From positions 1 to 64,000 of the forward strand of contig NZ_MVHH01000010.1 in assembly GCF_002086515.1 (NCBI RefSeq): DNA of 64,000 bases, in the 5' to 3' direction. The translations under genes and the position numbers were made by a program. Origin of the DNA: Mycolicibacter arupensis. Lineage in GTDB: Bacteria > Actinomycetota > Actinomycetes > Mycobacteriales > Mycobacteriaceae. The notes beneath the pieces are model-generated. The model was not told the origin of the DNA. It saw only the letters and a program-made list of their open reading frames with translations, and did no database searches. This document shows positions 1 to 9,415 of this stretch, piece after piece (position 1 is the first letter of the stretch; each line of letters opens with the position of its first letter).

Positions 1-115
1 GAGGCCAACCACCCGCCAGCCGCGTACCCAACCTCTCAGGTCACAACAGCTAGCCCAGCCTCCCCAGCGGGGATTGCATGAGCGGTGCGCGGTACCGCCG
101 GTATCGTCTGCATCC

Positions 116-991
116 ATGACACGCGTAGCGCAGTACTACCGGGGCAAGCGGTGCTTCATCACCGGAGCGGCGAGCGGGATCGGGCGGGCCACCGCGTTAC
201 GCCTGGCTGAGCACGGCGCGGAGCTGTACCTGACCGATCGCAACGCCGAGGGACTGGCGCAGACCGTCGCCGACGCACAAGCACTGGGCGCGCTGGTGCC
301 CGAGCATAGGGTGGTCGACGTCGCCGACTATGACGACGTCGCCGCCTTCGCCGCCGACATTCACGCCCGACATGAGCCGATGGACGTCGTGATGAACATC
401 GCCGGGGTGTCGGCGTGGGGCACGGTGGACCGGTTGAGTCACGAGCAGTGGCGAAAGATGGTCGACATCAACCTGATGGGCCCCATCCACGTCATCGAGT
501 CCTTCCTGCCGCAGATGGTGGCCGCCGGCCGCGGCGGAAACCTGGTCAACGTCTCCTCGGCGGCGGGGATCGTCGCACTGCCCTGGCATGCGGCCTATTC
601 CGCCAGCAAGTTCGGCCTGCGTGGCGTATCGGAGGTGCTGCGGTTCGACCTCGCGCGCCACCGCATCGGGGTCTCCGTGGTGGTACCCGGCGCGGTCAAG
701 ACCGGGCTGGTCCACACCGTCGAGATTGCCGGCGTGGACCGCGAGGATCCGCAGGTGGAGAAATGGGTGGGCCGCTTTGCCGGCCATGCCGTGTCGCCGG
801 AGAAAGCGGCGGACAAGATCCTGGCCGGGGTGGCGCGCAATCGCTACCTGGTCTACACCTCCGGTGACATCAGGGCGTTGTATGCGTTCAAGCGGCTGGC
901 CTGGCTGCCCTACAGCGTGGCCATGCGTCAGGCCAACGTGCTGTTCAGCCGGGCATTGCGGCCGTCGAAGGCCTCGCTGCGCAGCTCCTGA
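116..991 (+). CDS. SDR family oxidoreductase (Rv3057c-like)
   Basis: Short-chain dehydrogenase/reductase of 291 residues, presumably a cytosolic NAD(P)-dependent oxidoreductase with unknown substrate. The cofactor motif TGAASGIG lies at residues 16-23, an NxAG-type motif (MNIAG) near 93-97, and the catalytic Ser148-Tyr161-Lys165 set (NVSS, then YSASK) is intact. I chose the ATG at 116: a TATCGT -10-like hexamer ends 8 nt upstream, which fits a leaderless transcript, and the length is close to M. tuberculosis Rv3057c (287 residues, from memory). An in-frame TTG at 74 would add 14 residues that do not look like an SDR N-terminus. The C-terminal extension after the Rossmann core is usual for this mycobacterial subfamily. 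The next gene converges on it. Confidence 0.9.
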   Translation: MTRVAQYYRGKRCFITGAASGIGRATALRLAEHGAELYLTDRNAEGLAQTVADAQALGALVPEHRVVDVADYDDVAAFAADIHARHEPMDVVMNIAGVSAWGTVDRLSHEQWRKMVDINLMGPIHVIESFLPQMVAAGRGGNLVNVSSAAGIVALPWHAAYSASKFGLRGVSEVLRFDLARHRIGVSVVVPGAVKTGLVHTVEIAGVDREDPQVEKWVGRFAGHAVSPEKAADKILAGVARNRYLVYTSGDIRALYAFKRLAWLPYSVAMRQANVLFSRALRPSKASLRSS

Positions 992-1004
992 GCCGCCATA
1001 GGGC

Positions 1005-2183
1005 TCAGCGGCTGCCCCAATCCCAGGGCGGAGTGGTCAGCAGGCCCAGACCGGCGACCCGCGTCTCGCCGAAGTCTTTATAGACCTCTATCTCTGCGGT
1101 GTCGTGAGGGTCGGCCTCGGCGATCGGCACGGCGGCGAGCAGTTCCGGCATGGTGCGCGCGTGGGTGACCACCACGACCTGTGTCCTGGCGGCCGCGGCG
1201 CGGACGAGTTCGGCCAGCGGCGCCACCAGGTCGGGATGCAGCGACGTCTCCGGCTCGTTGAGCACCATCAGCGACGGTGGCTGCGGGCTCAGCAGGGCGG
1301 CAGCCCACAGCAGGAACCGCAGCGTGCCATCGGACAGTTCGGCGGCGCGCAACGGCCGCAGCATGCCCCGTTGGCGCAAGTGAAGGTCGAACATGCCGTC
1401 GTGGGAGCTGACCGACAGTGTTGCCCCGTCGAAGGCGGCCGCGATCGCACGGTCCAGCTCGTCGTCACCGGACTCGATGATGGTCTGCACCGCCGCGGCC
1501 AGGTCGGCGCCGTCACCGGCCAGGATCGGGGTACGAGTGCCGACCTGGGGCCTTCGCACCGGCGCGGCGGCGTCCACCCGGAAGCCGTCGTAAAAGCGCC
1601 AGTCCCGCAGCCGGTCGCGCACCGCAGCAAGCTCCGGGTGTGCGGCGGGGTGGGCGAATTCGGCGAGCACGCTGCGATACGTGGGCAGGGTCCGGGACAG
1701 TTCCTCGACACCGGAGTCCGTGTTGGCCTGCGCGAAAGCCCGGGTGCGGCTCACCAGGGTGGCACCGCGCCGCGGTACCGGTCCGGCGAACACGATCTCG
1801 CGTTTGATCTCCGGATCGTGGGCGAACGCCGACGCCTGTGCCGGGTCTTGTGGCAGTCCCAGATCGACCAGGTAGCCGAAGTCATCGGAGGCGAAACCCA
1901 TCTCCAGCGAGACCACTCGGGTGCGCACGCTGCCCTGGGCGGAACCGCTGCGGCGCGCTTCGCCGAGTTGTTCGGGTCCGGCCCACAGCACCGACTCCAG
2001 GCCGCCTTCGCGAGCCAGCGAGCCGATCACCTCGCCGCGGCCGCAGTCGGCCAACAGTCGTAGCGCCCGGTACAGCGAGGTCTTGCCGGTGCCATTGGCC
2101 CCGGTGACGACGGTCAGGCGGCGCAGTGGCAGCACGACATCGCGCAGCGACCGGTACCCGCGTACGGCCAGCGTCGACAGCAT
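1005..2183 (-). CDS. RecF/SMC-like AAA family ATPase (AAA_21 type)
   Basis: P-loop ATPase of 392 residues in the RecF/OLD-like AAA_21 group. The N-terminus MLSTLAVRGYRSLRD is the typical beta-strand lead into Walker A (GANGTGKTS, residues 28-36). An ABC-type signature (ELSDGTLRFL) and Walker B with following D-loop-like residues (LMVLNEPETSLHP) lie in the last quarter. The reading frame stays open another 93 codons upstream, but that stretch is Arg/Pro-rich with no domain character, so I place the start at the ATG at 2183-2181. Proteins of this kind are found in DNA repair, defence and toxin-type systems; no partner gene adjoins it here, so the cellular role is not assigned. It converges with the SDR gene. 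Confidence 0.8.
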   Translation of the reverse strand: MLSTLAVRGYRSLRDVVLPLRRLTVVTGANGTGKTSLYRALRLLADCGRGEVIGSLAREGGLESVLWAGPEQLGEARRSGSAQGSVRTRVVSLEMGFASDDFGYLVDLGLPQDPAQASAFAHDPEIKREIVFAGPVPRRGATLVSRTRAFAQANTDSGVEELSRTLPTYRSVLAEFAHPAAHPELAAVRDRLRDWRFYDGFRVDAAAPVRRPQVGTRTPILAGDGADLAAAVQTIIESGDDELDRAIAAAFDGATLSVSSHDGMFDLHLRQRGMLRPLRAAELSDGTLRFLLWAAALLSPQPPSLMVLNEPETSLHPDLVAPLAELVRAAAARTQVVVVTHARTMPELLAAVPIAEADPHDTAEIEVYKDFGETRVAGLGLLTTPPWDWGSR

Positions 2184-2740
2184 GCCCGGAACGCTAGCGG
2201 GTCCCCCCGACGGGCGGGCAATCTCACGGCCCGGCGGGGCGCGGGGTCGGACGTGTTGTCGTCGGCACGGGAACGACCAGGAGGAGGCGCCCGTCGCCGC
2301 CGGGGAGCCGCCGGAACCCGTACCTGCCGCGATGCTCCGTATCGGGGCTCGGCGAGGTTTGCTGGCCGGCCGCTGGCGGTCGAGTGGCCCGGCCACTTGT
2401 CGGTGCCTAGTGGTAGACCTGCGGTTATGAGGAGCCGATTGCAAGATTGTGAGATGCGACACGCCGAAGCGGACGTGTTCACAGGCTTACGACCAGCGAA
2501 TTTCAACAATGTCGTTCAGAACATCTAGTATTGAGCCCAAGGGATGACCACTAGGTGTAGTGTTCGGGGGACCGACAGGCCCGGGATCTTCCAGTCGTTC
2601 GGGCCGCGGCAATCGGCACCTATTGGGTGCCTCTGCCACGGCTCGGGAGCTGGAAAGACTGAAGTTCTGGCGGCCCACTGAACGTAGTGCCCCACCCGTC
2701 ATCCGTTCGATGTCGACGATTCGCTGAGGAGCCTGCCGCC
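2184..2740. other. 557-bp intergenic region upstream of nrdH
   Basis: Divergent spacer between the ATPase gene and nrdHIE. The half next to the ATPase is open on both strands but only with Arg/Pro-rich translations, so I call no gene there. The half nearest nrdH is less GC-rich around 2490-2565 and holds a TAGTAT -10-like hexamer at 2526-2531 and a palindrome resembling an NrdR box at 2548-2563. The nrdH leader would then be roughly 200 nt long, which is long for this window. Confidence 0.5.
2548..2563. promoter_or_regulatory. candidate NrdR box of the nrdHIE operon
   Basis: The 16-mer CCACTAGGTGTAGTGT has perfect 5-bp arms CACTA/TAGTG at 2549-2562 and agrees with the outer positions of the NrdR consensus acaCwAtATaTwGtgt, differing mainly in the centre. 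It lies just downstream of a TAGTAT -10 candidate (2526-2531). NrdR normally binds a pair of boxes about 31-32 bp apart; I could not find a convincing second box at that spacing, so this is less certain than the nrdF2 pair. Confidence 0.45.
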
Positions 2741-2980
2741 ATGAGCATCACTGTCTACACCAAGCCCGCGTGCGTGCAGTGCAACGCCACCTACAAGGCG
2801 TTGGACAAAGAGGGCATCCCCTACGAGAAGGTCGACATCTCGCTGGACCCCGACGCCCGCGACTACGTGATGGCGCTGGGTTACCTGCAGGCGCCGGTCG
2901 TGGTCGCCGGTGACGAGCACTGGTCGGGCTTCCGGCCGGACCGCATCAAGGCGCTGACGGCGACCGCGCTCAGCGCGTAG
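2741..2980 (+). CDS. nrdH: NrdH glutaredoxin-like redoxin
   Basis: Small thioredoxin-fold electron donor (79 residues) that reduces the class Ib ribonucleotide reductase. The N-terminus MSITVYTKPACVQC carries the redox pair Cys11-Cys14 in the CVQC arrangement typical of NrdH, and the C-terminal WSGFRPDRI segment is the conserved NrdH tail. The ATG at 2741 is preceded by a TGAGGAG ribosome binding site; an upstream in-frame ATG would add 18 unrelated residues. It is the first gene of nrdH-nrdI-nrdE. Confidence 0.97.
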   Translation: MSITVYTKPACVQCNATYKALDKEGIPYEKVDISLDPDARDYVMALGYLQAPVVVAGDEHWSGFRPDRIKALTATALSA

Positions 2981-3036
2981 CCGGGCGCAAGAGTCGGGTA
3001 CGGGTGGAGTCTGACTGAGAGCTGAAGGGGGTCGCC

Positions 3037-3495
3037 ATGTCTGCGGATTCTGACTGCAGCCTGGTGTATTTCTCCTCGGTGTCGGAGAACACCCACCGAT
3101 TCGTGCAGAAGCTGCACCTTCCGGCAATACGGATCCCGCTGCACGGACGCATCGAGGTCCACCACCCCTATGTATTGGTACTGCCGACCTACGGCGGCGG
3201 ACGTCAGCAGCCCGACGCGAACGAGGGCGGCTATGTGCCGAAGCAGGTCATCGCTTTTTTGAACAACGAACACAACCGAGGGTTGTTGCGTGGCGTGATC
3301 GCGGCCGGCAACACCAACTTTGGTGCGGAGTTCTGCTACGCGGGCAATGTGGTGTCCCGCAAGTGCGGGGTGCCGTACCTGTACCGATTCGAATTGATGG
3401 GAACCGACGAGGACGTACAAGCCGTCCGCGCGGGCTTGGCTGAATTCTGGAAGGACGAGGCATGCCACCGACCGCTGCAACTGCAGAGCAGGTAA
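3037..3495 (+). CDS. nrdI: NrdI flavodoxin-like protein
   Basis: FMN protein of 152 residues that assists assembly of the metal-tyrosyl radical cofactor of NrdF in class Ib ribonucleotide reductases. The flavodoxin-like FMN regions are visible: [14 protein letters not shown] near the N-terminus, LPTYGGGR near 49-56, and [12 protein letters not shown] near residues 89-100. A GAAGGGGG-type ribosome binding site precedes the ATG at 3037. The 3' end overlaps the nrdE start by 34 nt, so translation of the two is probably coupled. Confidence 0.97.
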   Translation: MSADSDCSLVYFSSVSENTHRFVQKLHLPAIRIPLHGRIEVHHPYVLVLPTYGGGRQQPDANEGGYVPKQVIAFLNNEHNRGLLRGVIAAGNTNFGAEFCYAGNVVSRKCGVPYLYRFELMGTDEDVQAVRAGLAEFWKDEACHRPLQLQSR

Positions 3496-5633
3496 CCGCA
3501 AACACCCGCAGCGTTCCGGTGGGCGAGCTGGACTTCCACGCGCTCAACGCGATGCTCAATCTGTACGACGCCGACGGCAAGATCCAGTTCGAGATGGATG
3601 TGCTGGCCGCCCGTCAGTACTTCTTGGAGCACGTGAACCAGAACACGGTGTTCTTCCACAATCAGGATGAGAAGCTCGACTACCTGATCCAAAAGGAGTA
3701 TTACGAGCGCGAAGTGCTCGACCAGTACTCGCGGAACTTCGTGAAGTCACTGCTGGATCGCGCCTACGCCAAGAAGTTTCGGTTCCCGACCTTCCTGGGC
3801 GCATTCAAGTACTACACCTCGTACACCTTGAAGACGTTCGACGGTAAGCGCTACCTGGAGCGGTTCGAGGACCGCGTCTGCATGGTTGCCCTGACCCTGG
3901 CTGCCGGTGACACCAAGCTCGCCGAACAGCTGGTCGATGAGATCATTGACGGCCGGTTCCAGCCCGCCACCCCGACTTTCCTGAACTCGGGCAAGAAGCA
4001 ACGGGGCGAAGCCGTCAGCTGCTTCTTGCTGCGCATCGAGGACAACATGGAGTCCATCGGTCGCTCGATCAACTCCGCTCTGCAGCTGTCCAAGCGTGGC
4101 GGGGGAGTGGCGTTGCTGCTGACCAACATTCGCGAGCACGGTGCCCCGATCAAGAACATCGAGAACCAGTCTTCCGGGGTCATCCCGATCATGAAGCTGC
4201 TCGAGGACTCGTTCTCCTACGCCAACCAGCTGGGGGCACGTCAGGGCGCCGGGGCGGTGTATCTGCACGCCCACCACCCCGACATCTACCGCTTCCTGGA
4301 CACCAAGCGGGAGAACGCCGACGAGAAGATCCGCATCAAGACGTTGAGCCTGGGCGTGGTGATCCCCGACATCACCTTCGAACTGGCCAAGAAGAACGAG
4401 GACATGTACCTGTTCTCGCCCTACGACGTCGAGAAGTTCTACGGGGTGCCGTTCGCCGATATCTCCGTCAGCGAGAAGTACTACGAGATGGTCGACAACT
4501 CGGCCATCCGTAAGACCAAGATCAAGGCACGGGAGTTCTTCCAGACCCTGGCCGAGCTGCAGTTCGAGTCCGGCTACCCCTACATCATGTTCGAGGACAC
4601 GGTGAATCGGGCGAACCCGATCGCCGGCAAGATCACCCACTCCAACCTGTGCTCGGAGATCCTGCAGGTCTCCACCCCGTCGGAATTCAACGACGACCTG
4701 TCGTATTCCAAGGTGGGCAAGGACATCTCCTGCAACCTCGGCTCGCTGAACATCGCCAAGGCGATGGACTCGCCCGACTTCGGTCAGACCATCGAGGTCG
4801 CCATCCGGGCGCTGACCGCGGTCTCGGATCAGACACACATCTGGTCGGTTCCCTCGATCGAACAGGGCAACAACGAGTCGCACGCCATCGGTCTGGGGCA
4901 GATGAATCTGCACGGCTACCTGGCCCGGGAGCGCATCTTCTACGGTTCCGAAGAGGGCATCGACTTCACCAACATCTACTTCTACACCGTGCTCTACCAC
5001 GCACTGCGGGCCTCCAACCGCCTTGCCTTGGAGCGGGGTCAGTCCTTCGCCGGTTTCGAGGCCTCCAAGTACGCCAGCGGAGAGTTCTTCGACAAGTACA
5101 CCGAGCAGGTCTGGGAGCCCAAGACCGCACGGGTTGCTGAGCTTTTCGCCGACGCAGGCATCCGGATTCCGGGCCAGGACGACTGGCTCCGGCTCAAGGA
5201 ATCGGTGATGACTCACGGGATCTACAACCAGAACCTGCAGGCCGTGCCGCCCACCGGGTCGATCTCCTACATCAACCACTCGACGTCATCGATCCACCCG
5301 ATCGTGGCGCGGGTCGAGATCCGCAAGGAAGGCAAGATCGGGCGCGTCTACTACCCGGCGCCCTACATGAACAACGACAACCTGGAGTACTACCAGGACG
5401 CGTACGAGATCGGCTACGAAAAGATCATCGACACCTATGCCGCGGCCACCCAGCACGTGGATCAGGGACTGAGCCTGACGCTGTTCTTCAAGGACACCGC
5501 CACCACCCGTGACGTGAACAGGGCGCAGATCTACGCGTGGCGCAAGGGAATCAAGACGCTGTACTACATCCGCCTGCGGCAGATGGCGCTGGAGGGGACC
5601 GAGGTCGAAGGCTGCGTCAGCTGCATGTTGTGA
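3462..5633 (+). CDS. nrdE: class Ib ribonucleotide reductase alpha subunit NrdE
   Basis: Catalytic R1E subunit (723 residues) that reduces ribonucleoside diphosphates to deoxyribonucleotides. It is nearly colinear with M. tuberculosis NrdE. Key cysteines are present: Cys187 (EAVSCFLL), the thiyl-radical position Cys397 in NLCSEI, Cys424 in DISCNLGS, and the C-terminal relay pair CVSCML (718 and 721) that accepts electrons from NrdH. A GGAAGGAC site precedes the ATG inside the end of nrdI. There is no nrdF directly downstream; the beta-subunit genes lie about 3 and 8 kb away, and in M. tuberculosis nrdF2 is likewise separated from nrdE. Confidence 0.98.
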   Translation: MPPTAATAEQVTANTRSVPVGELDFHALNAMLNLYDADGKIQFEMDVLAARQYFLEHVNQNTVFFHNQDEKLDYLIQKEYYEREVLDQYSRNFVKSLLDRAYAKKFRFPTFLGAFKYYTSYTLKTFDGKRYLERFEDRVCMVALTLAAGDTKLAEQLVDEIIDGRFQPATPTFLNSGKKQRGEAVSCFLLRIEDNMESIGRSINSALQLSKRGGGVALLLTNIREHGAPIKNIENQSSGVIPIMKLLEDSFSYANQLGARQGAGAVYLHAHHPDIYRFLDTKRENADEKIRIKTLSLGVVIPDITFELAKKNEDMYLFSPYDVEKFYGVPFADISVSEKYYEMVDNSAIRKTKIKAREFFQTLAELQFESGYPYIMFEDTVNRANPIAGKITHSNLCSEILQVSTPSEFNDDLSYSKVGKDISCNLGSLNIAKAMDSPDFGQTIEVAIRALTAVSDQTHIWSVPSIEQGNNESHAIGLGQMNLHGYLARERIFYGSEEGIDFTNIYFYTVLYHALRASNRLALERGQSFAGFEASKYASGEFFDKYTEQVWEPKTARVAELFADAGIRIPGQDDWLRLKESVMTHGIYNQNLQAVPPTGSISYINHSTSSIHPIVARVEIRKEGKIGRVYYPAPYMNNDNLEYYQDAYEIGYEKIIDTYAAATQHVDQGLSLTLFFKDTATTRDVNRAQIYAWRKGIKTLYYIRLRQMALEGTEVEGCVSCML

Positions 5634-5688
5634 CCACTGGTCTCTGAAAGGCCGGGACTTTTGGTACCCCTCGGATCACCGGACGGAG

Positions 5689-5709
5689 GCCTGATCTACG
5701 GGGTCAGGC
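5689..5709 (+). terminator. weak stem-loop after nrdE
   Basis: GCCTGA and TCAGGC form a perfect 6-bp stem with a 9-nt loop 56 nt after the nrdE stop. There is no T-run, so it is at best a weak terminator. Confidence 0.25.
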
Positions 5710-5733
5710 TCCGATCAGATCCGCGGTACCGCT

Positions 5734-6081
5734 ATGTCGGCCTCACGACGAAAAGCTCGCAAGTACGACTTCGTTCAGCACCTGAAGGAGGCCGCCGCCG
5801 GGAGGAAGACGCCGTTCTACGACTGGTTGCGTAAGCAGGATCGCGACAACGTGATCGTGGATCAGCTCGATTGGGCGGACGGCCTCAACGAACTCGGTGA
5901 GGCCGAGATCGCTTGGATCGCTCTCCTTCGGCATGAGGGCCAGCCCTTGCAGAACATCGCGGCCGGTGGGCTTGGGCCGACGGGCGTGGAATGGACCGCG
6001 GAGATGCGGGAGGCGGCGAGGATCCGATCTACCGGCCGGAAGGTGTCAGCAGACCGCCGAGCAGCGGCCATAGCTGTCTGA
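5734..6081 (+). CDS. small protein with YozE SAM-like resemblance
   Basis: Predicted 115-residue soluble protein of unknown function. The segment FYDWLRKQDRDNVIVDQL resembles the core of the YozE SAM-like domain family (pattern FxxWLxxQxxRDxxxxxLA), which I infer from motif similarity only. The protein is charged, with a basic N-terminus and a basic C-terminal tail. The ATG at 5734 lacks an obvious ribosome binding site, and codon choice (AGG, CGA, CTT, GGG) is less GC3-biased than the neighbours, which may mark a recent acquisition. In M. tuberculosis this position after nrdE is occupied by other genes. It could still be a spurious ORF. Confidence 0.45.
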   Translation: MSASRRKARKYDFVQHLKEAAAGRKTPFYDWLRKQDRDNVIVDQLDWADGLNELGEAEIAWIALLRHEGQPLQNIAAGGLGPTGVEWTAEMREAARIRSTGRKVSADRRAAAIAV

Positions 6082-6215
6082 TTAGTCATCGTTGGAAGGT
6101 GCAAACGTCCGGCTCGCATCCACGACGAGGTCGCGCCGGAGGTGTAGAAGTTGGGTCGACCACCAAACCCGGCCACGCCTTGCCAAGCGGCAGTGGCTTG
6201 ACATAGGAGAAACAG

Positions 6216-6599
6216 GTGACCCGCATCAGACCCTTTCTCATGTTTCAGGGAGGCACCGCCGCCGCCGCGATCGAGATGTACCTGGCCGCGATCCCGGGAG
6301 CATCGGTGGTCTCGTCGACCCCGCACCCCGAACCGGCCACCGGCATCATGCTGGCCGAACTCGACCTGGCCGGGCTGCGTGTGTTGGTCAGCGACAGTGC
6401 GATTGACCACGGCTTCGACTTCACCCCGTCGAGCTCGCTATTCGTTGACGTCGCCGACCGTGCGGAGCTGGAGCGGTTGGTGGCCGAGCTGGGGGAGGGC
6501 GGCACCACCTTGATGCCGCTCGGCGACTACGGCTTCTCCACCGCGTTCGCCTGGCTCAACGACCGATTCGGCGTGTCCTGGCAGCTCAACCTGCCCTGA
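6216..6599 (+). CDS. VOC superfamily protein, PhnB-like
   Basis: Protein of 127 residues in the vicinal-oxygen-chelate fold, PhnB/3-demethylubiquinone-methyltransferase-like group. The opening MTRIRPFLMFQGGTAAAAIEMYLAAIPGA and the ending FGVSWQLNLP are characteristic: a FLMFxG strand, then an A-M-x-Y helix, and the closing GVSWQ strand. The GTG at 6216 has an AGGAGAA ribosome binding site. These proteins are often annotated as glyoxalase or bleomycin-resistance-like; no substrate can be given. It stands alone in its transcription direction after the small gene upstream. Confidence 0.85.
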   Translation: MTRIRPFLMFQGGTAAAAIEMYLAAIPGASVVSSTPHPEPATGIMLAELDLAGLRVLVSDSAIDHGFDFTPSSSLFVDVADRAELERLVAELGEGGTTLMPLGDYGFSTAFAWLNDRFGVSWQLNLP

Positions 6600-6650
6600 G
6601 GTGGGCAGCTTCAGGTCAGGCCAATGCGGCCGGCGCGGTGCTCGTCAGGT

Positions 6651-7037
6651 CTACGGCGCAGGTGCCGGCTTGGCGGCCGGGGGGTGTTCCATGCCCGCCG
6701 GGCAGGGCTCACCAGCGGCGGTATAGAAGGGCTGGCCCGAAGGGGTGTAGCAGGGCGGCAAGCCGGCGCTCTGCTGCGCGGCGATGTCCTCACGCGTCGC
6801 GTGCGGCGCGTCGATCGCGCCGCCGACGGCGCCGGCAGTGGCGCCGATGACAGCGTCATTCACCAGCGCGCCCAGCAGGCCCGGGCCGCAGGGGCCGGGC
6901 ACGACGACGGGTCCCAGGATGCCTGGGCAGATCTCGGCGTGGGCGTTCGGCGCCACCACGGTGGGCGCGATCGCCAAGGCGGCGACTGCCGTGGCAACCA
7001 GAACCAGACGATGTGTGACGCGGCGTTGGCCGTGCAT
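6651..7037 (-). CDS. small secreted protein
   Basis: Predicted exported protein of 128 residues. The N-terminus MHGQRRVTHR is followed by a hydrophobic segment ending in PNAHA, a standard Sec signal peptide with AHA cleavage site near residue 34. The mature part starts EICPG, contains four to five cysteines (ICPG, GPCGPG, PPCYT, EPCPAG), a Gly/Ala-rich hydrophobic stretch (VIGATAGAVGGAID), and a Pro/Ala tail (AAKPAPAP). I placed the start at the ATG at 7037 because AGAAAGG lies just upstream on the minus strand. This resembles many mycobacterial exported hypothetical proteins; function unknown. Confidence 0.75.
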   Translation of the reverse strand: MHGQRRVTHRLVLVATAVAALAIAPTVVAPNAHAEICPGILGPVVVPGPCGPGLLGALVNDAVIGATAGAVGGAIDAPHATREDIAAQQSAGLPPCYTPSGQPFYTAAGEPCPAGMEHPPAAKPAPAP

Positions 7038-7196
7038 GTCATGCCTTTCTGGTGGGGGGTGATCTCTCGCCACGCTACCCGAAACAAGATCAGTGTGCCC
7101 GGCATCGCCAAGGCTGATCGACTTCAGTGCGCGATGTCTTGGCTCGAATGAGCAACGGAGACAGTCGATTTGGCGAATCGCGTTGCGGCTCGTGAA

Positions 7197-7583
7197 TCAG
7201 CTCTCGCGAGCCTGGTCGGCATGCAGCGCTTTGATACGGCGTTGCTCACGCAGGACTTCCTGGTAGCTCTCACGCTCGGCGACCAGCCACGCCGGCTTGT
7301 CGTTGAGCAGCTGATCAATCTGCTCAGTCGTCATTGCCTTGTCGACGTCGCCGCGGGTAAGCCCCGATATTGAGATGCCCAGCTTGGCGGCCACCAGGTT
7401 CTTGGGGTGCGGTCCGTTTTTGCGCAGGTCCTTGAGCCACTGGGGCGGGTCCGCCTGCAGGGCGGCGAGCTCGGCACGGGTGATCGCGTTCTCTTGGAAC
7501 TCCGCTGGTGTCGCCGGCAGATACACATCCAATTTCTTGGCCGCCGTGGCGGGTTTCATGGACTGTGCGTTCGGCCTGCTCAT
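7197..7583 (-). CDS. DUF5997 family protein
   Basis: Protein of 128 residues matching the actinobacterial DUF5997 family: the N-terminal block SMKPATAAKKLDVYLPATPAEFQ is its hallmark. The rest is helical and charged and includes WLKDLRKNGPHPK and a helix-turn-helix-like stretch (VAAKLGISISGLTRGDVDKAM), so nucleic-acid binding is possible but unproven. A TAGGCT -10 on the minus strand (7595-7590) ends 6 nt before the ATG, so the mRNA is probably leaderless. It is divergent from, and only 28 bp away from, a LysR-effector-domain gene; I recall this pairing in other actinobacteria. Confidence 0.85.
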   Translation of the reverse strand: MSRPNAQSMKPATAAKKLDVYLPATPAEFQENAITRAELAALQADPPQWLKDLRKNGPHPKNLVAAKLGISISGLTRGDVDKAMTTEQIDQLLNDKPAWLVAERESYQEVLREQRRIKALHADQARES

Positions 7584-7611
7584 GGCACCAGCCTATCGGT
7601 AGCCTGATGCG
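7584..7611. promoter_or_regulatory. back-to-back leaderless promoters
   Basis: The 28-bp spacer holds TAGGCT on the minus strand (7595-7590) and TAGCCT on the plus strand (7600-7605). Each ends 6 nt before its start codon (ATG 7583, GTG 7612), the spacing expected when transcription begins at the start codon. The two -10 boxes are only 4 bp apart, so the two polymerases should compete. Confidence 0.55.
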
Positions 7612-8325
7612 GTGAATCCGCCTTCCCTCACCCTCGGCTACGTCCCCGGTGCGACACCGGCGAAGTGGGCGCGGGTCTGGGCGGAGCGTCATCCGGCCGT
7701 CCCCCTGCTGCTCCAGGCCATTGACGCGGCGGACGCGCCCGACGCGGTGCGAGCAGGCACCGTCGATGTGGCGTTGCTGCGGCCACCGCCGGACGTTTCT
7801 GGGCTCTCGGTCATCCCCCTCTACGAGGAGACGACGGTGGCGGTGGTGCCCAAAGATCACGTCTTCACCGCCGTCGATGAGATCACTGTCGCCGATCTCC
7901 ACGAAGAGCCCGTATTGCTTCCTGCCGACGACGTCGTCGGTTGGGCGCACGCTCCGGGGCAGCTGCTGGATCACCGTCCCGAAACAACTATGGATGCAAT
8001 AGAACTCGTCGCCGCCGGGTTGGGTGCGCTGATAGTTCCGCAGTCCTTGGCGCGCCTGTATCTCCGCAAAGATCTCTGCTACCGCCCGATCGCCGATGCT
8101 CCCACCTGCCCGGTAGCACTGGCATTCAGCGAGGGATCCGCGGCGACGCTGGTCGAAGAGTTCGTCGGCGTGGTGCGCGGCCGCAAGGCGGGCTCGTCAC
8201 GGGGCCAGGCGCAACCGGCGCCCAAGCGCAGCGCGCGGGAGAAGACCCTGGCAAAACAGGCCGCCCGCGCTGCTGCGGGCAAGGTGGCGCGTCAATCGGG
8301 CGGCACCCGGCGCGGGCGACGCTGA
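7612..8325 (+). CDS. LysR effector-domain protein lacking the HTH domain
   Basis: Protein of 237 residues that begins directly at the periplasmic-binding-like effector domain of LysR regulators: LTLGYVPGATPAKWARVW is the first beta-alpha unit, followed by VDVALLRPPP, IPLYEETTVAVVPKDHVF and AAGLGALIVPQSLARLY, all in the normal order to about residue 190. The N-terminal winged helix is absent and no frame upstream encodes one. The last 45 residues are rich in Lys, Arg and Ala and could bind nucleic acid. It may act as a ligand sensor working with the divergent DUF5997 protein; that is inference. Confidence 0.85.
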   Translation: MNPPSLTLGYVPGATPAKWARVWAERHPAVPLLLQAIDAADAPDAVRAGTVDVALLRPPPDVSGLSVIPLYEETTVAVVPKDHVFTAVDEITVADLHEEPVLLPADDVVGWAHAPGQLLDHRPETTMDAIELVAAGLGALIVPQSLARLYLRKDLCYRPIADAPTCPVALAFSEGSAATLVEEFVGVVRGRKAGSSRGQAQPAPKRSAREKTLAKQAARAAAGKVARQSGGTRRGRR

Positions 8326-8338
8326 AACGTCGCCGCGT

Positions 8339-9301
<963 letters not shown>

Positions 9302-9415
9302 TCAGCCCTCGAGCCCGCGTGCCGGACAGGTCGCGCCATGGGTGTCGGGGGAGCGAACAGCAGAGTGGCGATGGCCGAAGTCGGGGGTGGAATCTGGCGT
9401 TCGGTACACGGGCAT
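9302..9415 (-). CDS. possible 37-residue leader ORF upstream of nrdF1-like gene
   Basis: Short ORF starting MPVYRTPDSTPDFG with a strong GAGGAG ribosome binding site 8 nt before its ATG at 9415. Its stop lies 3 nt before the nrdF GTG, close enough for translational coupling. It has no recognisable domain and could be a leader peptide or chance; the good ribosome binding site is the main support. Confidence 0.35.
   Translation of the reverse strand: MPVYRTPDSTPDFGHRHSAVRSPDTHGATCPARGLEG

Noticed and set aside
2184..2462. 93-codon N-terminal extension of the RecF-like ATPase
   Set aside because: Arg/Pro-rich, non-conserved in character, and ends exactly where the typical ATPase N-terminus MLSTLAVRGYRS begins.
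2521..2536. Second NrdR box upstream of nrdH
   Set aside because: Matches only about 9 of 16 consensus positions and starts 27 bp from the good box instead of about 31-32.
3747..5279. Open frame of 510 codons antisense to nrdE
   Set aside because: Shadow of a very conserved gene; biased composition.
6196..6215. TTGACATAGGAGAAACAG resembling the start of the promoter at 27355 (TTGACATAGGAAAAACA)
   Set aside because: At 6198 the hexamer is only 12 nt before a start codon, and the shared part is mostly the ribosome binding site AGGAGAA; similarity looks accidental.
6082..6215. Possible structured RNA between the YozE-like and PhnB-like genes
   Set aside because: I found no strong stem or conserved motif; nothing supportable in this stretch.
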